64,000 nt of DNA, taken from positions 50,445,001 through 50,509,000 of the forward strand of contig JAMJFZ010000107.1 in assembly GCA_026225945.1 (NCBI GenBank), in the 5' to 3' direction. Below, piece after piece: positions 50,440-61,330 of this stretch (position 1 is its first letter; each line of letters starts with the position of its first letter). Below the pieces are notes generated by a model. It saw nothing but the letters and a program-made list of their open reading frames with translations, ran no database searches and was not told the DNA's origin. This stretch comes from Cricetomys ansorgei. Its lineage: Eukaryota; Chordata; Mammalia; Rodentia; Nesomyidae. Position numbers and translations under genes: made by a program.

Positions 50440-50705
50440 CTGTGGTGTCATGTTACATTATGGTAGACATACAGAAGAGAAGACGGTTGTCCCCACTATG
50501 ACCCAGAAAGCGGTATAGGAATAAGAGAGTAAATCTCACAATCCCAATCAAGGGCAACTGTAAGGTCTCAAAAGACTTCCCGGTGGGTCCAACTCTTAGA
50601 GGCTCTACCATCCCCCAGAAGTGTCACCCTGGGGCCAGTCTTTTAACATACTGGCTGTTGAGAGGTAGTCAACATGCCAGCTATAGCACAGAGCCTGGTT
50701 CAAAA
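50440..50705 (-). repeat. MLT1-like ERVL-MaLR LTR, antisense
   Basis: It reads gggtccaactcttagaggct, ctaccatcccccagaagtgt and caccctggggccagtctttt, then a ctatagcaca-like end, a known antisense MaLR block. Confidence 0.5.
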
Positions 50706-50854
50706 CTTCACAAAATTGTGTTTTGTCCTCAATCACTGTCTCTTAACACGTTATAGGTAAACTTTAGAGTAGGATTTCCCAAACTATTTATCAGTATCAA
50801 GTTTTTATTTGTTTGTTTGTTTATTGTTTTTCCACCAAGACCATTTTAAGATAT

Positions 50855-51195
50855 AGTTGTCTTATTTAGGATTACTGTTATTGTGATGAAACACCACGAT
50901 CAAAAGCACATTAAGGAAGAAAGGATTTGTTTGGCTTGTACTGTCACATCATAGGGAGTCAGGACAGGAATTCAATCAGGGCTGGAACCTGGAGGCAGTA
51001 GCTGACTGATGGAGAGGCCATGGAAGAGTACTGTTTACTGCCTTGCTCAGCCTGCTTTCCTCTAGAACCTAGGACTTCCAGCCCAGGAGTGGCACCACCT
51101 ACAATAGGCCAGGCCTTCCCCTTGTAAATCACTAACTAAGAAAATGCCCTATAACTTGTGTCAAGTTTACATAAAAACAATCCAGAACAGTAGTG
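50855..51195 (-). repeat. MT/ORR1-like ERVL-MaLR LTR, antisense
   Basis: It reads attgtgatgaaacaccacga, then aacctggaggcagtagctga, aggagtggcaccacctacaa, ctaactaagaaaatgcccta and cttgtgtcaagtttacataa. Confidence 0.7.
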
Positions 51196-52899
51196 AAAAC
51201 AGATTGATATAAAATTAAAATTGGAGAACTGTACAATAAAAGTACAAGTTGAAGTTGTTTACCGTTAGAAACAAATAAGCGTGAAAAGTGTTAATCAATC
51301 TGAGGAGTTTTTAAAGTGATTCCTCTCACTTTCTCTGCTCATCTCTGCCAGCTATCTAGATCCAGAACAGCCACTGGGCTTGCACTGAAGAGATTCACAG
51401 AGCAAGGAGCCCAGGCCAAGAAGCTGGGAACACAGGGCAAAGGCTTTCTAAGGCCGAGTTCAAGAGGCAGGAAAGCCATGTGGGCGTCAAATTTCTTTAA
51501 TGGCTACCATGTGTTTTACATCTCTTAATGAGGGGATTCCACACCCTCCCAAAATGACTTTTTCCAGAAGAAGTACTTCTGAGAAGTCTCTGCTGCCCTT
51601 CACCATGTGCAAGTCCCCTTCTGGCCTTCACATGTTCAACACGCTCTGTGGAAGCACTTATCTGTGACACGTGAGGCCACTGGGCAGTTCTAACTTAGCC
51701 AAATGGCTCCTGGTGCTTTCCTTCCTTTCCTGGGGGCTTTGTTTTTTCTTTCTTCCTCCGACTTCCTCTCCCTACCTCTTGGTATGTCATCAGAGGAATA
51801 GGAGTTTCACTTTTTTACTCTGATTTCCTTTTTTTTTGTTTAAAATATTTAAAGGTTATGTTATTTGAAATACTTTTGAGGATTACGAAGTAACTATGAA
51901 GCACACATGTTCTCTTGTTGCTAATGAAATAGCCTGTTCACTTAAATAAGTATCTTTTAACATCTCCTCACATGCTTTGAAATACAATCTGTATCCACAC
52001 AAGTAACATATCCCAATATCATAATAATCGACCTGTATTAAGTTGAAATGTTTTTATTCTATTATACCACATAAGTTGATACTAAATAGTATTCAGTATG
52101 AAATGAATCTTTCAAGATAACATTCAAGTTTTGCTAATACTGGTTAATATTATCAAAAAAATAATAATTAGTGTTTTATTATAATATAATTTGATCTAAT
52201 TATCACATCACTATGGAATATAGACATAACCATTTCCAGGTCACTTCCTCCTTGGTGATAGAAGAACTACATCCTTCTCTCCTCCCTAGGAAGGAGATAA
52301 GCAGTTCTGATGATTGCATTCTGTTAGAGAATTGTAGATGTTAGCAAAATTTGAATACTAAGATTTTATTCTTAATTTTATCATTCCAAATTTTCTATGA
52401 ATTACTTACTAATGAAATCCATCTATTTTCAGCTAAACTTCTTTTTCTTAATCTGCAAAGCACTTTATTAGAGATAGTAACACTCCTTTGGTTTTTTTAG
52501 ATTGCAAGTTGTTTCCCCAGTTTAATGTTTTGGTCTTTTTTTAAATCATCCAACAAAACACGTTTCATGCATGTATTTGGAACATGGCTAGGGTACCCCA
52601 CTGACTTTGGCACTCCTTTGTCATTATGTTTTATGTGTTTTAGTTTTATTAATCACATCATGTGATTAATGACACCCCATGCACACTCCCACCCCAGCTT
52701 TCTGAGCTCACTGTGTAAGTCTCTTTCCTATAGTCATGCTTTTGGTATAATTGTCTACAAATGTCAAATACTCATACAAGTTTTTAAATAAGCATCTATT
52801 ATTATCTCTCTAGAGTACTCTATGGGAGTGTGATCAGTTAACTAGGATAAATTTAACTATAAAGATATATTATACACATATAAAATATGTGAATACTAC
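51196..52899. other. No recognised gene or repeat
   Basis: AT-rich from 51840 on. A 70-codon frame (51316-51528) is unrecognised. Confidence 0.45.
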
Positions 52900-54070
52900 A
52901 TTAAAATTTCTGAAGTACATGCAAATTAGGTGAACCATTTTCCATTCCCATTAGCAATATACAACACTTGTTGCTGCTCCACATGCAGGCTAATGTTGTG
53001 TGGTGAGTCTTGTCATTTCAATGACAGAACATCTAAGAACAGGTCTATTTTGCTTTTCTGAGCATCCTTTCCTGTACCCATTGCCATCCGTGAACCTTCT
53101 TTTTGTGAAGTAGCAATTCAGTCTCTTCGCTCATTTGTTGCAACATGGTTGGAGAACTTCTCCGAGTCTTATGGATTTACCCCAGCATTTGGATGTGCAG
53201 CCGTTTATTTAGCATTCATGTTTATCTAAGGTATGAGGTGAGAGCCAGTGTTATTTTTCTAGACAGTTGTCCAATTCTCCTAGCACAGTTTGTTGAAAAT
53301 GACTATCACAGCACTTGCAAATCATCAACTGATTGTTGAGTATGAATCTACCCTTAGAATATGTTATTTGGTTCCATTGTCTACAACCCCATCTCTAAAT
53401 CATTAGCATCCTGTTTAGTATCTCTGTGAGAGGTCATCATGAAGTCAGGGTACAGAAATTTTCCAAGACTGCTCTTCTTTTGTGAAATCGTTGTGGCTCT
53501 TCAGGTCATTCGTAATTGTTTATACGTCTTAGAACTAATGTATTATTTTTCAGAAACAGAAACAAAATTTTCTGCCAGGTTTTGGTTGACTTTGTTTTAT
53601 CTATAGACTAGCTTGGAAAGAATTGCTATCGAGGCAATATTATGTCCTTAAATCCATGAACATGCTGTATCTCCTGTAGCTGGAGATATAAATCATTAAT
53701 TTCTCAGAGCAAGGCTTTATACTTCTGAGCATTAGTTTTTACACAAGTACTTTGACAAATTTAATTCTTAGTGTCCTTCTTTTGTTTTCATGATGTAAAT
53801 ATAATTATCTTGTCTTATGTTCACTGTTACTATACACAAATAGTTTTTAATATTATCCTTTAATCCTATGACCTTGTTGTACGTACTCTTCATTTCTAGC
53901 TAATCTAACCAGAAATTAATCAATTTTATTGATCTCTTCAAAGAACTAGATTTTGATCATCTAACTTGTTTTTCTGCCTTCAATTTTAGTGATTTCTGCA
54001 TGAATCTTTATTATTTCCAATCTTCTGCTGTGAGATCTAGAACAGCCTTTAATCTAGAACTGATTTAGCT
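52900..54070 (-). mobile_element. Old L1 ORF2-region fragment, antisense
   Basis: Reversed L1 text in order: gaaccattttccattcccat, then tctcctagcacagtttgttg, then a taaatccatgaacatgctgt block and ttttattgatctcttcaaag with aactagattttgatc. Many substitutions and gaps show long decay. No working ORF remains. Confidence 0.65.
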
Positions 54071-56577
54071 TCAGTATTGAAGCATGACTAATCTGGAGAT
54101 TCTCACCAAATGCCCCGTATTCCATGAGGTCTCTTCACAGTGGCAGATGGAAGCTTCAGGGATTGATCTTCTTACTGACTCCTAGTTCGTCTTTATCAGC
54201 CTTAGAAAGGTCCTTCTCATGCCTGAACCAGATTGGTTCAGTCAAAACAGGGCTTAGTCAGATACAGGAAAACCCCTCTCAGAGCCACAGAGTTCATTCC
54301 TTCTGCCACTTCATCACTGATACTCCCCTCTGGAAATGCTAGCTCTCTCACCCTCGTCTCAAGGCTGTCAGACCACATTCAGTTTTCCTTTTCTGTAGCC
54401 CAAACTTACCACTAGCAAACACTTGAGGTTGATACAATGGTAAGGGGTCAGCTACTTTTTTTTAAGCTTCTCTCACAGAAGACAATCCGTATATCCTTTG
54501 TTCAATTTCTATGTTGACCTGCCTTAAGGTTTTTGTGAGTTTTTTTTTTTTTAGGGGAGAATGACTGTATATCAACAGAATTCCTTCACGCACAGAAACC
54601 AAGTCAAACTGCAAGGAACTTTTTAGAAAACATTGTAGCCTTGTGTGTTGACAGTGTTTAAGTTCCTGTCTCAAAGTGTGATATGTATTAATAATATGGT
54701 TGAATAGGTATAATCAGTAAATTAAGTGCATAAATTCCTACTTGAGGTGAATTTTAAATTATCCTTGAATGAACACAATTGAGTGTCTAAAATCTTCCAA
54801 ACTTGCTTCTGATTTTACTATTAGTTTAGTCATGGTCATTTGAGGTGATAATTGTTATAATCCGAAGAGTCATATCGTCTAGTAATTGTCCACAGATGTT
54901 TATTGCGATGGGTATATTTTATGTGAAAGTGAAACAGAAGATGTGAGCTTTTGTGTTTATTTCTCATAAAGAAATCTTGGAGTTCATGACCAGAAAAAGA
55001 CTGATAATTTTTAATACAGATTTCAATAGTGAGATGCATAAAATAGCTAATATGAATTGGAATATACACAATTTAAAGGCAGGGTAATAGTCCCAATATA
55101 TTCTAAATCTGAGTGAACAGAGAAATGACATAGTTACATTAGGCTGCTGGACTTTACTGAATAAAATACTAAAATTGGATACTATAAAGAAGAAATGGTG
55201 AGGAAAATAAAATAAAAAATAGGAAGAATAGAAGAGTAAAATGAAATGAAGAATAAGAGGAAGAGACTTATCCAAACCCACCCCCCTGTAATTTTAAATG
55301 TACTTATATTTTATTTTATTTTTGCATAATCAGATCTTGCTAAGTCAATATAAGCTCTAAGAATATGATTTATTTTGCATTATGCTATGATACCTTTGCT
55401 CACTTTTCTATTGAATTAGGCTTCTGAAAACCATGACAAAGAAAAAAGTGAAATCATGACAAAAAAAAAAAAAACCATTCTGGATGCATCACTACTTCCC
55501 CTTTCTCCTGAATTAAGAACATTTGGTGAAGTTTATTACCAGGGATTCTCAACCAGAACATAATTCTCACAGCTTCAAATGTGGAAACAGATCAAGATAC
55601 AAAATTGCCACTTGCCCAAGTAAAGGTGCGTATCACAGTCTTACTAGTAAACGTTCAAAAATGCTCCTTGCCCTGGCCAGTTGAATATCCACACAAGGGA
55701 GCACTCCTGTGGAGTCACAATCCTTTAGGCAGACTCATTATGCTGGATTAGGCATCGTTATTCACTAAGATCTAAGATCGCTGTCCAGTTGCAGGGGCTG
55801 GATCATAATTAGGGACTAACCAAATGGGGTTTTAATATGCTCCTTCCTATGGCCTTAAAAACTTCCCATTTCCCATCATTATTACTATTATTTAGAAAGC
55901 ACACACTAGCACTTTGGGCAGTCCTAAATGTTACAATTGATTTAAAAGAGGAAAATGAAAAAAACAAGTTGCATCATAAGAACAAAGTACATTTATGCTG
56001 CACAGCTTTAAAAAAGAAGGTGCCCCTGTCACAAAAGCAAAGAAAATGGGACTAGAAATGCCATAAAATTGTAAGGTCTATTTGCTCCCAGAAGACAAAA
56101 TTAATAAATTACATAGAATTAAATAAGATCTATAATACATGAGTAAAGCAAAGCAATCTAATTGTCTGAAATGGAAATGATTAAGGATCTACTTAAGTCA
56201 AACTCTCTAGGTTTAAATACAGATAAGAATCTGTATTTGTTCTCTGGGGACCAGGAAGAGTTTTCACAGCTTTGCCTGGCCAGAGAATGGCTCTGGCTCT
56301 TGCTGACATTAGATTTTATCACAAAAATAAGGAACTGCAAAACTGTGAAATCATTTCTCATACAATTCCAGTGAGATCTTGAGGAGCTCTGCATCCCCCT
56401 TTCCCACATGCCCCACTGAGACATAGCTGGTTATTACAAACTATCCTCACCTTTTATTAACAAAAACCAGTGTTATTTCAAATTTGGCAAAATGTAGCTT
56501 GAGGAATTACTATTACTAAATGCTATTACTAAATAGTGAATTGCTATTACTAAACGCTAGTTTCTAAATGGTAGCTA
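54071..56577. other. No recognised gene; weak hAT-like trace near 55540
   Basis: Text near 55540 (ccagggattctcaacc) resembles a Charlie-type end. A repeated tattactaaa motif (three near copies) lies at 56507-56553. No coding evidence. Confidence 0.35.
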
Positions 56578-56755
56578 TCTGTACTGCTGTGGATTCATTT
56601 GTAATGTTGACTTGGTTGAGTTAAGAAACATCCAGTTTGGGGGTGGGGATGGTGGGTAGTCCTGGGGGAGAAGGGAAATGGTGGGAATATGGAAGGAGTG
56701 GAGGGAGAGGAGAGTCAGTTCAGGATGTATTATACAAGATAAAGAAAAAAGTAAC
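56578..56755 (+). repeat. L1 3' end, purine-rich
   Basis: G-rich purine tract (tttgggggtggggatggtgg), then gaaggagtggagggagagga, ttcaggatgtattatacaag and an A-rich end. Confidence 0.55.
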
Positions 56756-56759
56756 ATCT

Positions 56760-57095
56760 GGGTCATTAAGCGGGGTATACCTTTGGTTTGTGTTTGTGAA
56801 GGCATTTCTGAAGAGGTTTGACTGAGGAGTGAAGACATACCCAAAATGTGGGTGGCATCCTTCCACAGACCAGGATCCCAAATAATAAAAGGGGGAAAAG
56901 AAAAACACATTACTATGCACTGGCATTTCCTTCTCACCATCCTTGTGGGTGCCAAGGACCAAGCCCCTCCCACAGCCATGCCTGCCACCATGATAGAATG
57001 CACTCCTTTGAAGTGTGAGTCAGAATAAACCTCTTCCCTTAAATTGCTTTTTGTATAGAATTTAGTTGCAGAAATGAGAAAATCAACTAATACAT
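56760..57095 (+). repeat. LTR-like repeat, sense (family uncertain)
   Basis: The end region reads gtgagtcagaataaacctct, tcccttaaattgctttttgt, then aatgagaaaatcaactaata, an LTR-type polyadenylation and 3' end. The 210-codon antisense frame across it is an artefact. Confidence 0.5.
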
Positions 57096-57599
57096 ATGCA
57101 AACATTTCTAATGGATGACAAGAATGCGTGCACGCACGTGCACACACACAATAAAATAAATAATTGTATAAGGTATTCAAATCTCTTATATTAGGTCTAT
57201 GGACCACTCTAAATCATGGAACTTTTACTAAGAATGAATTGAGTTCTCTTCTGATACTACTGAAACAATCTACGATGAAGAGCTCAGAGTGCTGCCCTGG
57301 AGATCTGTGTTACAAAGGAGTTGGCTGGAGTTGTTCTTATTTAGAGATGAGGCTTGATGTTGTACAGTGAGCATTGAACTGAGCCTGGTTATCCTGAATT
57401 ACTGCTTTTCAATTTCCATAGTTAAGACAACCTAACACCCCACTGCAGATTCAGGTTACTTCCCCACTCCAGATCTAATTGGTTATTTTATTTGGCTGGG
57501 CTTAGGAAATTTTCATCCATAGCTTAATACTAACTAAGCCTAGATTATTAATGGATCATTGTCACTATTAATTTGGGGCCAATGAAGCTGTTCAGAAGT
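57096..57599. other. No recognised gene or repeat
   Basis: A short CA/GTGCA tract lies at 57125-57150. The remainder is unrecognised. Confidence 0.45.
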
Positions 57600-57760
57600 A
57601 AACAACACTGATTATGAATCCTAGATCTGCTACCTACTGTTGGGCCATCCTCAGATTTCTTCTCTTAGGGCTTCCGTTGCCTCTTCTAAGAGGAGATAGC
57701 AACCCCTCCACTGGGTGCTGTAATGAATCATGAGTCCCTACACAAGCCTGAAAGAGTAAA
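57600..57760 (+). repeat. MIR SINE fragment
   Basis: It reads atgaatcctagatctgctac, then ctactgttgggccatcctca and gcctcttctaagaggagata, a MIR core and 3' half. Confidence 0.45.
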
Positions 57761-58746
57761 TGGTCTTACCCTCCATTGCTCCTCTCTCCTTTCTCTGCTT
57801 AGCTGTAGAAAAGCTTCCTACCAAATAAGGCCAAGGAACTGTCACTAAGGGTACAACTCACCACTGCAGATAGTTAACTTTCTCCAGCTCCTGATGTTCC
57901 CAGGACATCTCCACCCCATCAGTAGCTGTCAGTTAGACTTCAAAATGAGACAGATTCTGCCTTCATTGTTAAAAATAAAAAGAAAGAAAGAAAGAAAAAT
58001 TACTCTGTAGGGTCTAGACAATTAACTAATGCTGTTTCATAAAACTTACCGCTTGATAAGCATACAGATAATCACAGTCTACCCTCTGGGTTTCACATCC
58101 AAATATTCAACCAACCGAGGATCAAAGATGCTCAGTGGGGAAAGTCCATCTGTATGTAATAAACATGTTTAGGATGTTGCCATCCCCTAAGCCATACCAT
58201 ATAGACTCCATTGCCATTCCGCCACAACATACATTTTAACCACTAACTGGCACAGAATTTACTTTGTACTAGGTATCATGAGAAAGTTGAGAGGATTTAA
58301 AATGTGCTCGAGCACCACTCTGGGGTATATTGAAATACCGTGCCACTGTTAAAGGGACCTGAACGTTTACAGCCATTTTTATGGCTAGGTCCTGGAGCTA
58401 CTTCTACACAGGTGCCAAAGGTTGGTTATACTTGCAATTGCTACTGATAGTGTTAGTGAAAGGCCTTCAGGGCCATCCTCAGGTAGCCTCATATTCACTG
58501 TCGCTGCCTCTGCTGTTTGATTGGAAGCAGAGTTTGGATTGTAATGATCGCAAGTAAATTTGATCAAAGAATCCATTTAAAAGTCTGAATGTTTGAACTC
58601 AGAAAACTTAAAGAGGTATAATAAATGCAGTGCATGAATTGTAATTGGTTCATCTATAAATTATCAGTATTGATGGATTAGCCCATCTAATTGTTTTGAT
58701 TATATAGAACCAAATCGTTTTCTCCTTTAAAAAAAAATAATATCAT
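57761..58746. other. Mostly unrecognised; Tigger-like trace at 58075-58155
   Basis: The text ctctgggtttcacatccaaa, tattcaaccaaccgaggatc resembles a Tigger-type DNA transposon arm. An (AAAG)n tract lies at 57974-57996. Confidence 0.4.
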
Positions 58747-58935
58747 GGGGCTGGCTGGAGGGATAGCCTAGGGTTAAGAGCACTGGCTGCTCTTCCAGAG
58801 GACCCCAGTTCAATTCCCAGCACCCACATGGCGGCTCACAGCTGTCTGTAACTCCAGTTCCATGGAATCTGACACCCTCACACCAATGCATTTTGAAATA
58901 ATAACAAACAAATAAATATTATAAAAATAATATTG
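58747..58935 (+). repeat. B2/B3 SINE, well preserved
   Basis: It reads ggggctggctggagggatag, then ggttaagagcactggctgct, cttccagaggaccccagttc and aattcccagcacccacatgg, a clear tRNA-like head with an A-rich tail. Confidence 0.88.
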
Positions 58936-59204
58936 TAAAATTTATTAATTTTATGATTAATATTTATCCAGGTAGCTTATTTTTCTTTGATCCTTTTGTT
59001 TGTCTGTGTAATTTGAAAAATAGATTATCTGATACATGATGTTAATTTTTGTGTAATAAAAGCATACATAAAAAAGAAAAAAAAAAGAAAGGCTTCCTAC
59101 CACAACAGTCACTTTCCCTAACTCTCCTATAAGCCGTTGGGTGTATGCCGAGAATGGTCCTATGCCCTGACCTTGTCATGCTCTAGACTGGGAATCTGCT
59201 TTTT

Positions 59205-59345
59205 TTTTTTTTTTAAGATGGGTGTATTTGCTTGCTTTGTTTTTCTTCTTCTTTGCAGTGCTGGCAATTAAGCCCTAGGCCTCACACCCGCTCGGCATGT
59301 ATGTCTGTTATTTAGCAGTTAGCATCCTCTAATCTGTATTAGTGC
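59205..59345 (-). repeat. ID/B1-composite SINE remnant, antisense
   Basis: The T-run at 59200-59216 is followed by gcagtgctggcaattaagcc and ctaggcctcacacccgctcg, a reversed ID-like head. Confidence 0.4.
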
Positions 59346-59599
59346 TTCCTAATTCATATCTAACCTAGTGAAAAACTACCAAACCTAAGAATCAAGAAGA
59401 ATATTCTTAATTGGCAAGAAGCTATGGCCTAGAAATAGTTTGAAGTTGTCTTCCCAAGGATGCATAAGTGTTGAGAGCTTTGGGCCTCAGTTAAAATGAG
59501 AGGACTTTGAAGTGCTTGGGCCTAGGAGGCAATCTGCAATCTCTGTTTGAGGGGCTGATCTTGGATTGACTATACTCACGAGGGATTCAGAATGACCCT

Positions 59600-59845
59600 T
59601 GACAAGAGTCAGTTGTTCTAAAAGTGAACTTGACCCTGTCACTCTCTCCCTTCCTGTTTGGCACAGAGATCTCTTCCTTCCACGTACACATTACTGTGAT
59701 GATGCCACCTGCCATTAGGCCCTCAGGAGAGGCTGACGGAATAGGGCCACTGGAAAGTGTCCTTCAGAATTGTAAGCTACATAAACCTCTGCATAATACG
59801 CAGCCTCAAGTATTTCATTGTGGCAATCAAAACAGACCAGTGTAG
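59600..59845 (+). repeat. MLT1-like ERVL-MaLR LTR, sense
   Basis: It reads cagaattgtaagctacataa, acctctgcataatacgcagc and ctcaagtatttcattgtggc, then aatcaaaacagacca, the MaLR 3' end pattern. Confidence 0.55.
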
Positions 59846-60724
59846 GAACTTTGTGAGCATTAGCAAGCTGGGGACAGTGACCCCTAGGACACGTGTTATC
59901 AAAACGCTGTAGTTACTACTGGAAGTTGGGACTTCGGAACAGCCTCACTGTTTGCATGATCTTTATGGGTGGTAAAGCTGTCAAAAGTATATGGAAAAGT
60001 AGAGACGGGTTGTAGAAATGTAAAGTCGCAGATCAGTTTGGGTTGAAGGGGACTTCTTGACTTAAAAGGATTATGGTAATAATTAGCACCTGACAATTTG
60101 CCAGCTGCTCTTCCAGAATCATCTTGTCTTGCACAGGTTGTGAACTGGCCCTTCGATATTGTCCTACGCCGGTGCTAGGCTTCCCTTGAAAGCTATGAGG
60201 TGGAATAGGGAGATTTGGGGGGGGGGGCAGTGAGAAAGAAGGAGACATTAAGTCAGAAAACCTGCCAAACTCATTGGTATAGAAGTGAATGTGTTTGGCG
60301 TTTTAGAATCCCAATTACATGTCTTGTAAAAGAAGCAGTTGGCTCAGATTCCATTCCCAGAAGTGTACAAGGACTGCCTAGTACTTACTTTAAAAAAATG
60401 AGATGAGTATTTGATGTATATGATTGTTTTCATTTTGCTTACTCGGAAGGTAGAGTCAAAAACCTGGGCATATTTTAATTTAATTTCAAGGTGAAACCTG
60501 GCATTATCAGAATAAACCAATGACTGTAAAGGAGCAGCATGGAGGCGAAATACAGGGAGCTGGTGAATATTTTGTTTTAAAAACTCGGGCTCCCATTTAA
60601 GAAATAGTTCAGCCCTGTCTCCTTTGCTGTGTAACCACAACTCAATAATGAGTGTTGGTCTCAGAACCGACCGGATCTAAAACCCAGGCTCAGGAAGATG
60701 AGACTCTGCTCTGCTGAGACGGAA
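59846..60724. other. Upstream flank of the CpG island
   Basis: AT-rich DNA with an 11-base G-run at about 60218. A 98-codon antisense frame (60344-60640) is unrecognised. No TATA box can be assigned. Confidence 0.45.
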
Positions 60725-60894
60725 CCTGGATGACAGACAGCGCTACCTGCTCGGCTCCCCTGCCCCATCACCGGGAAGGAGCGGCTGGGCTCGCCTCTTC
60801 TGGACTCGGCGCTGCGTAGCGAGCGAGGTGATTGGGTTACGCTGGGCGCATCCCGATAGCAGGCGCGGGAGCCGCTGGCCCTAAGCCGTTCCAG

Positions 60895-60987
60895 ATGTGG
60901 CCGCGGCGCGCGCTGGGCTCCGGGCCAGGAGGCCGCCTGCAGCCGCGTCCTGAGGCCGCAGCGCCAGCCGCAATGCCTGCGTCCTGA
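60895..60987 (+). CDS. Upstream ORF (30 codons) in the putative 5' UTR, in frame with the main start
   Basis: An ATG at 60895 opens a 30-residue frame (begins MWPRRALGSGP, ends AAMPAS) that stops at TGA 60985-60987, 54 bases before the main ATG. A nested start at 60973 gives a 4-residue version with the same stop. The uORF is in the same frame as the main ORF, and no stop lies between the TGA and 61042. It matters only if transcription starts upstream of 60895, which is not shown. The peptide resembles no family I know. Its role would be translational control, not a product. Confidence 0.35.
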   Translation: MWPRRALGSGPGGRLQPRPEAAAPAAMPAS

Positions 60988-61041
60988 GCGTCCGAGAGGA
61001 ACGAGGATCCGGGGGACCCGCCCGAAGTCACTCTCGGGCAG

Positions 61042-61180
61042 ATGGGGGACCCCGAAGGCCACGTGATGGCTCGACCCCACCGAGCCCCGCTGCGGAGGTC
61101 CTTCAGCGACCACATCAGGGACTCCACCGCCAGGGCGCTGGATGCAATCTGGAAAAACACCAGAGAGCGACGGCTGGCAG
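61042..61180 (+). CDS. Dlc1: Dlc1 alternative first coding exon (isoform-4-type N-terminus), partial gene
   Basis: This exon encodes 46 residues plus the first base of codon 47. It begins MGDPEGHVMARP, contains RRSFSDHIRDSTARAL and ends at RERRLA before the donor CAG|GTGAGG. I recognise it as the N-terminus of the Dlc1 isoform that splices to the shared exon starting IEAKEACDWLRA, where the SAM domain begins. Two facts agree: the donor is phase 1, as the shared exon needs, and 47 residues is the difference expected between the 1125-residue isoform and the 13-residue N-terminus of the 1091-residue one (lengths recalled for human). DLC1 is a cytoplasmic, focal-adhesion RhoGAP (SAM, RhoGAP, START) that inactivates RhoA and acts as a tumour suppressor. 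No domain lies in this exon. The tail is basic and RRSFS resembles a basophilic kinase site (inference). The start at 61042 has a weak -3 base (C) but G at +4. Met9 at 61066 has the better G at -3. All other exons are outside the window. Stard13 or Stard8 are less likely alternatives. Confidence 0.82.
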
Positions 61181-61186
61181 GTGAGG
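61181..61186 (+). other. Dlc1: Splice donor of the Dlc1 first coding exon
   Basis: GTGAGG directly follows exon sequence ending CAG, close to the mammalian donor consensus. It leaves the coding frame in phase 1, splitting a codon that begins with G, consistent with a Glu codon completed by the shared SAM-domain exon. Confidence 0.8.
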
Positions 61187-61330
61187 TGGAAGAGAGCGGG
61201 GAATTAACCAGAAAACCTCTGAATGTACAGACTGTCATTAACTCGAGAAATTAATAGATTTATCGGGTGGAATGTAACAATCTCTGGTCCTCAGCGTTTC
61301 TGTGTATGTGTGTGTTGCGGGGGGTGGGGG

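Larger units (their letters stand above)
60725..61330 (+). promoter_or_regulatory. Dlc1: CpG island promoter and 5' UTR of the Dlc1 alternative first exon
   Basis: This is the only CpG-dense block in the window. CG dinucleotides are frequent from about 60740 to 61180, against strong CpG depletion elsewhere. It surrounds the first coding exon, and no TATA box is obvious just upstream, which fits a dispersed CpG-island promoter. A GC-box-like CCGCCC occurs near 61018. A CACGTG E-box lies at about 61061 inside the coding exon. The transcription start cannot be placed from sequence. For human DLC1, this isoform is reported to use its own CpG promoter that is methylated in tumours (recalled knowledge). 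Confidence 0.75.

Noticed and set aside
56575..57207. 210-codon antisense frame, the longest in the window
   Set aside because: It covers an L1 3' end and an LTR-like repeat read backwards. There is no domain and no splice support.
1..60660. Exons of the long Dlc1 isoform
   Set aside because: None recognised in the open frames. The long N-terminal coding exon of that isoform should give a frame of several hundred codons, and none is present.
60661..61113. 150-codon antisense frame over the CpG island
   Set aside because: High GC removes stop codons. The sense strand carries the recognised exon, and the antisense translation has no known features.
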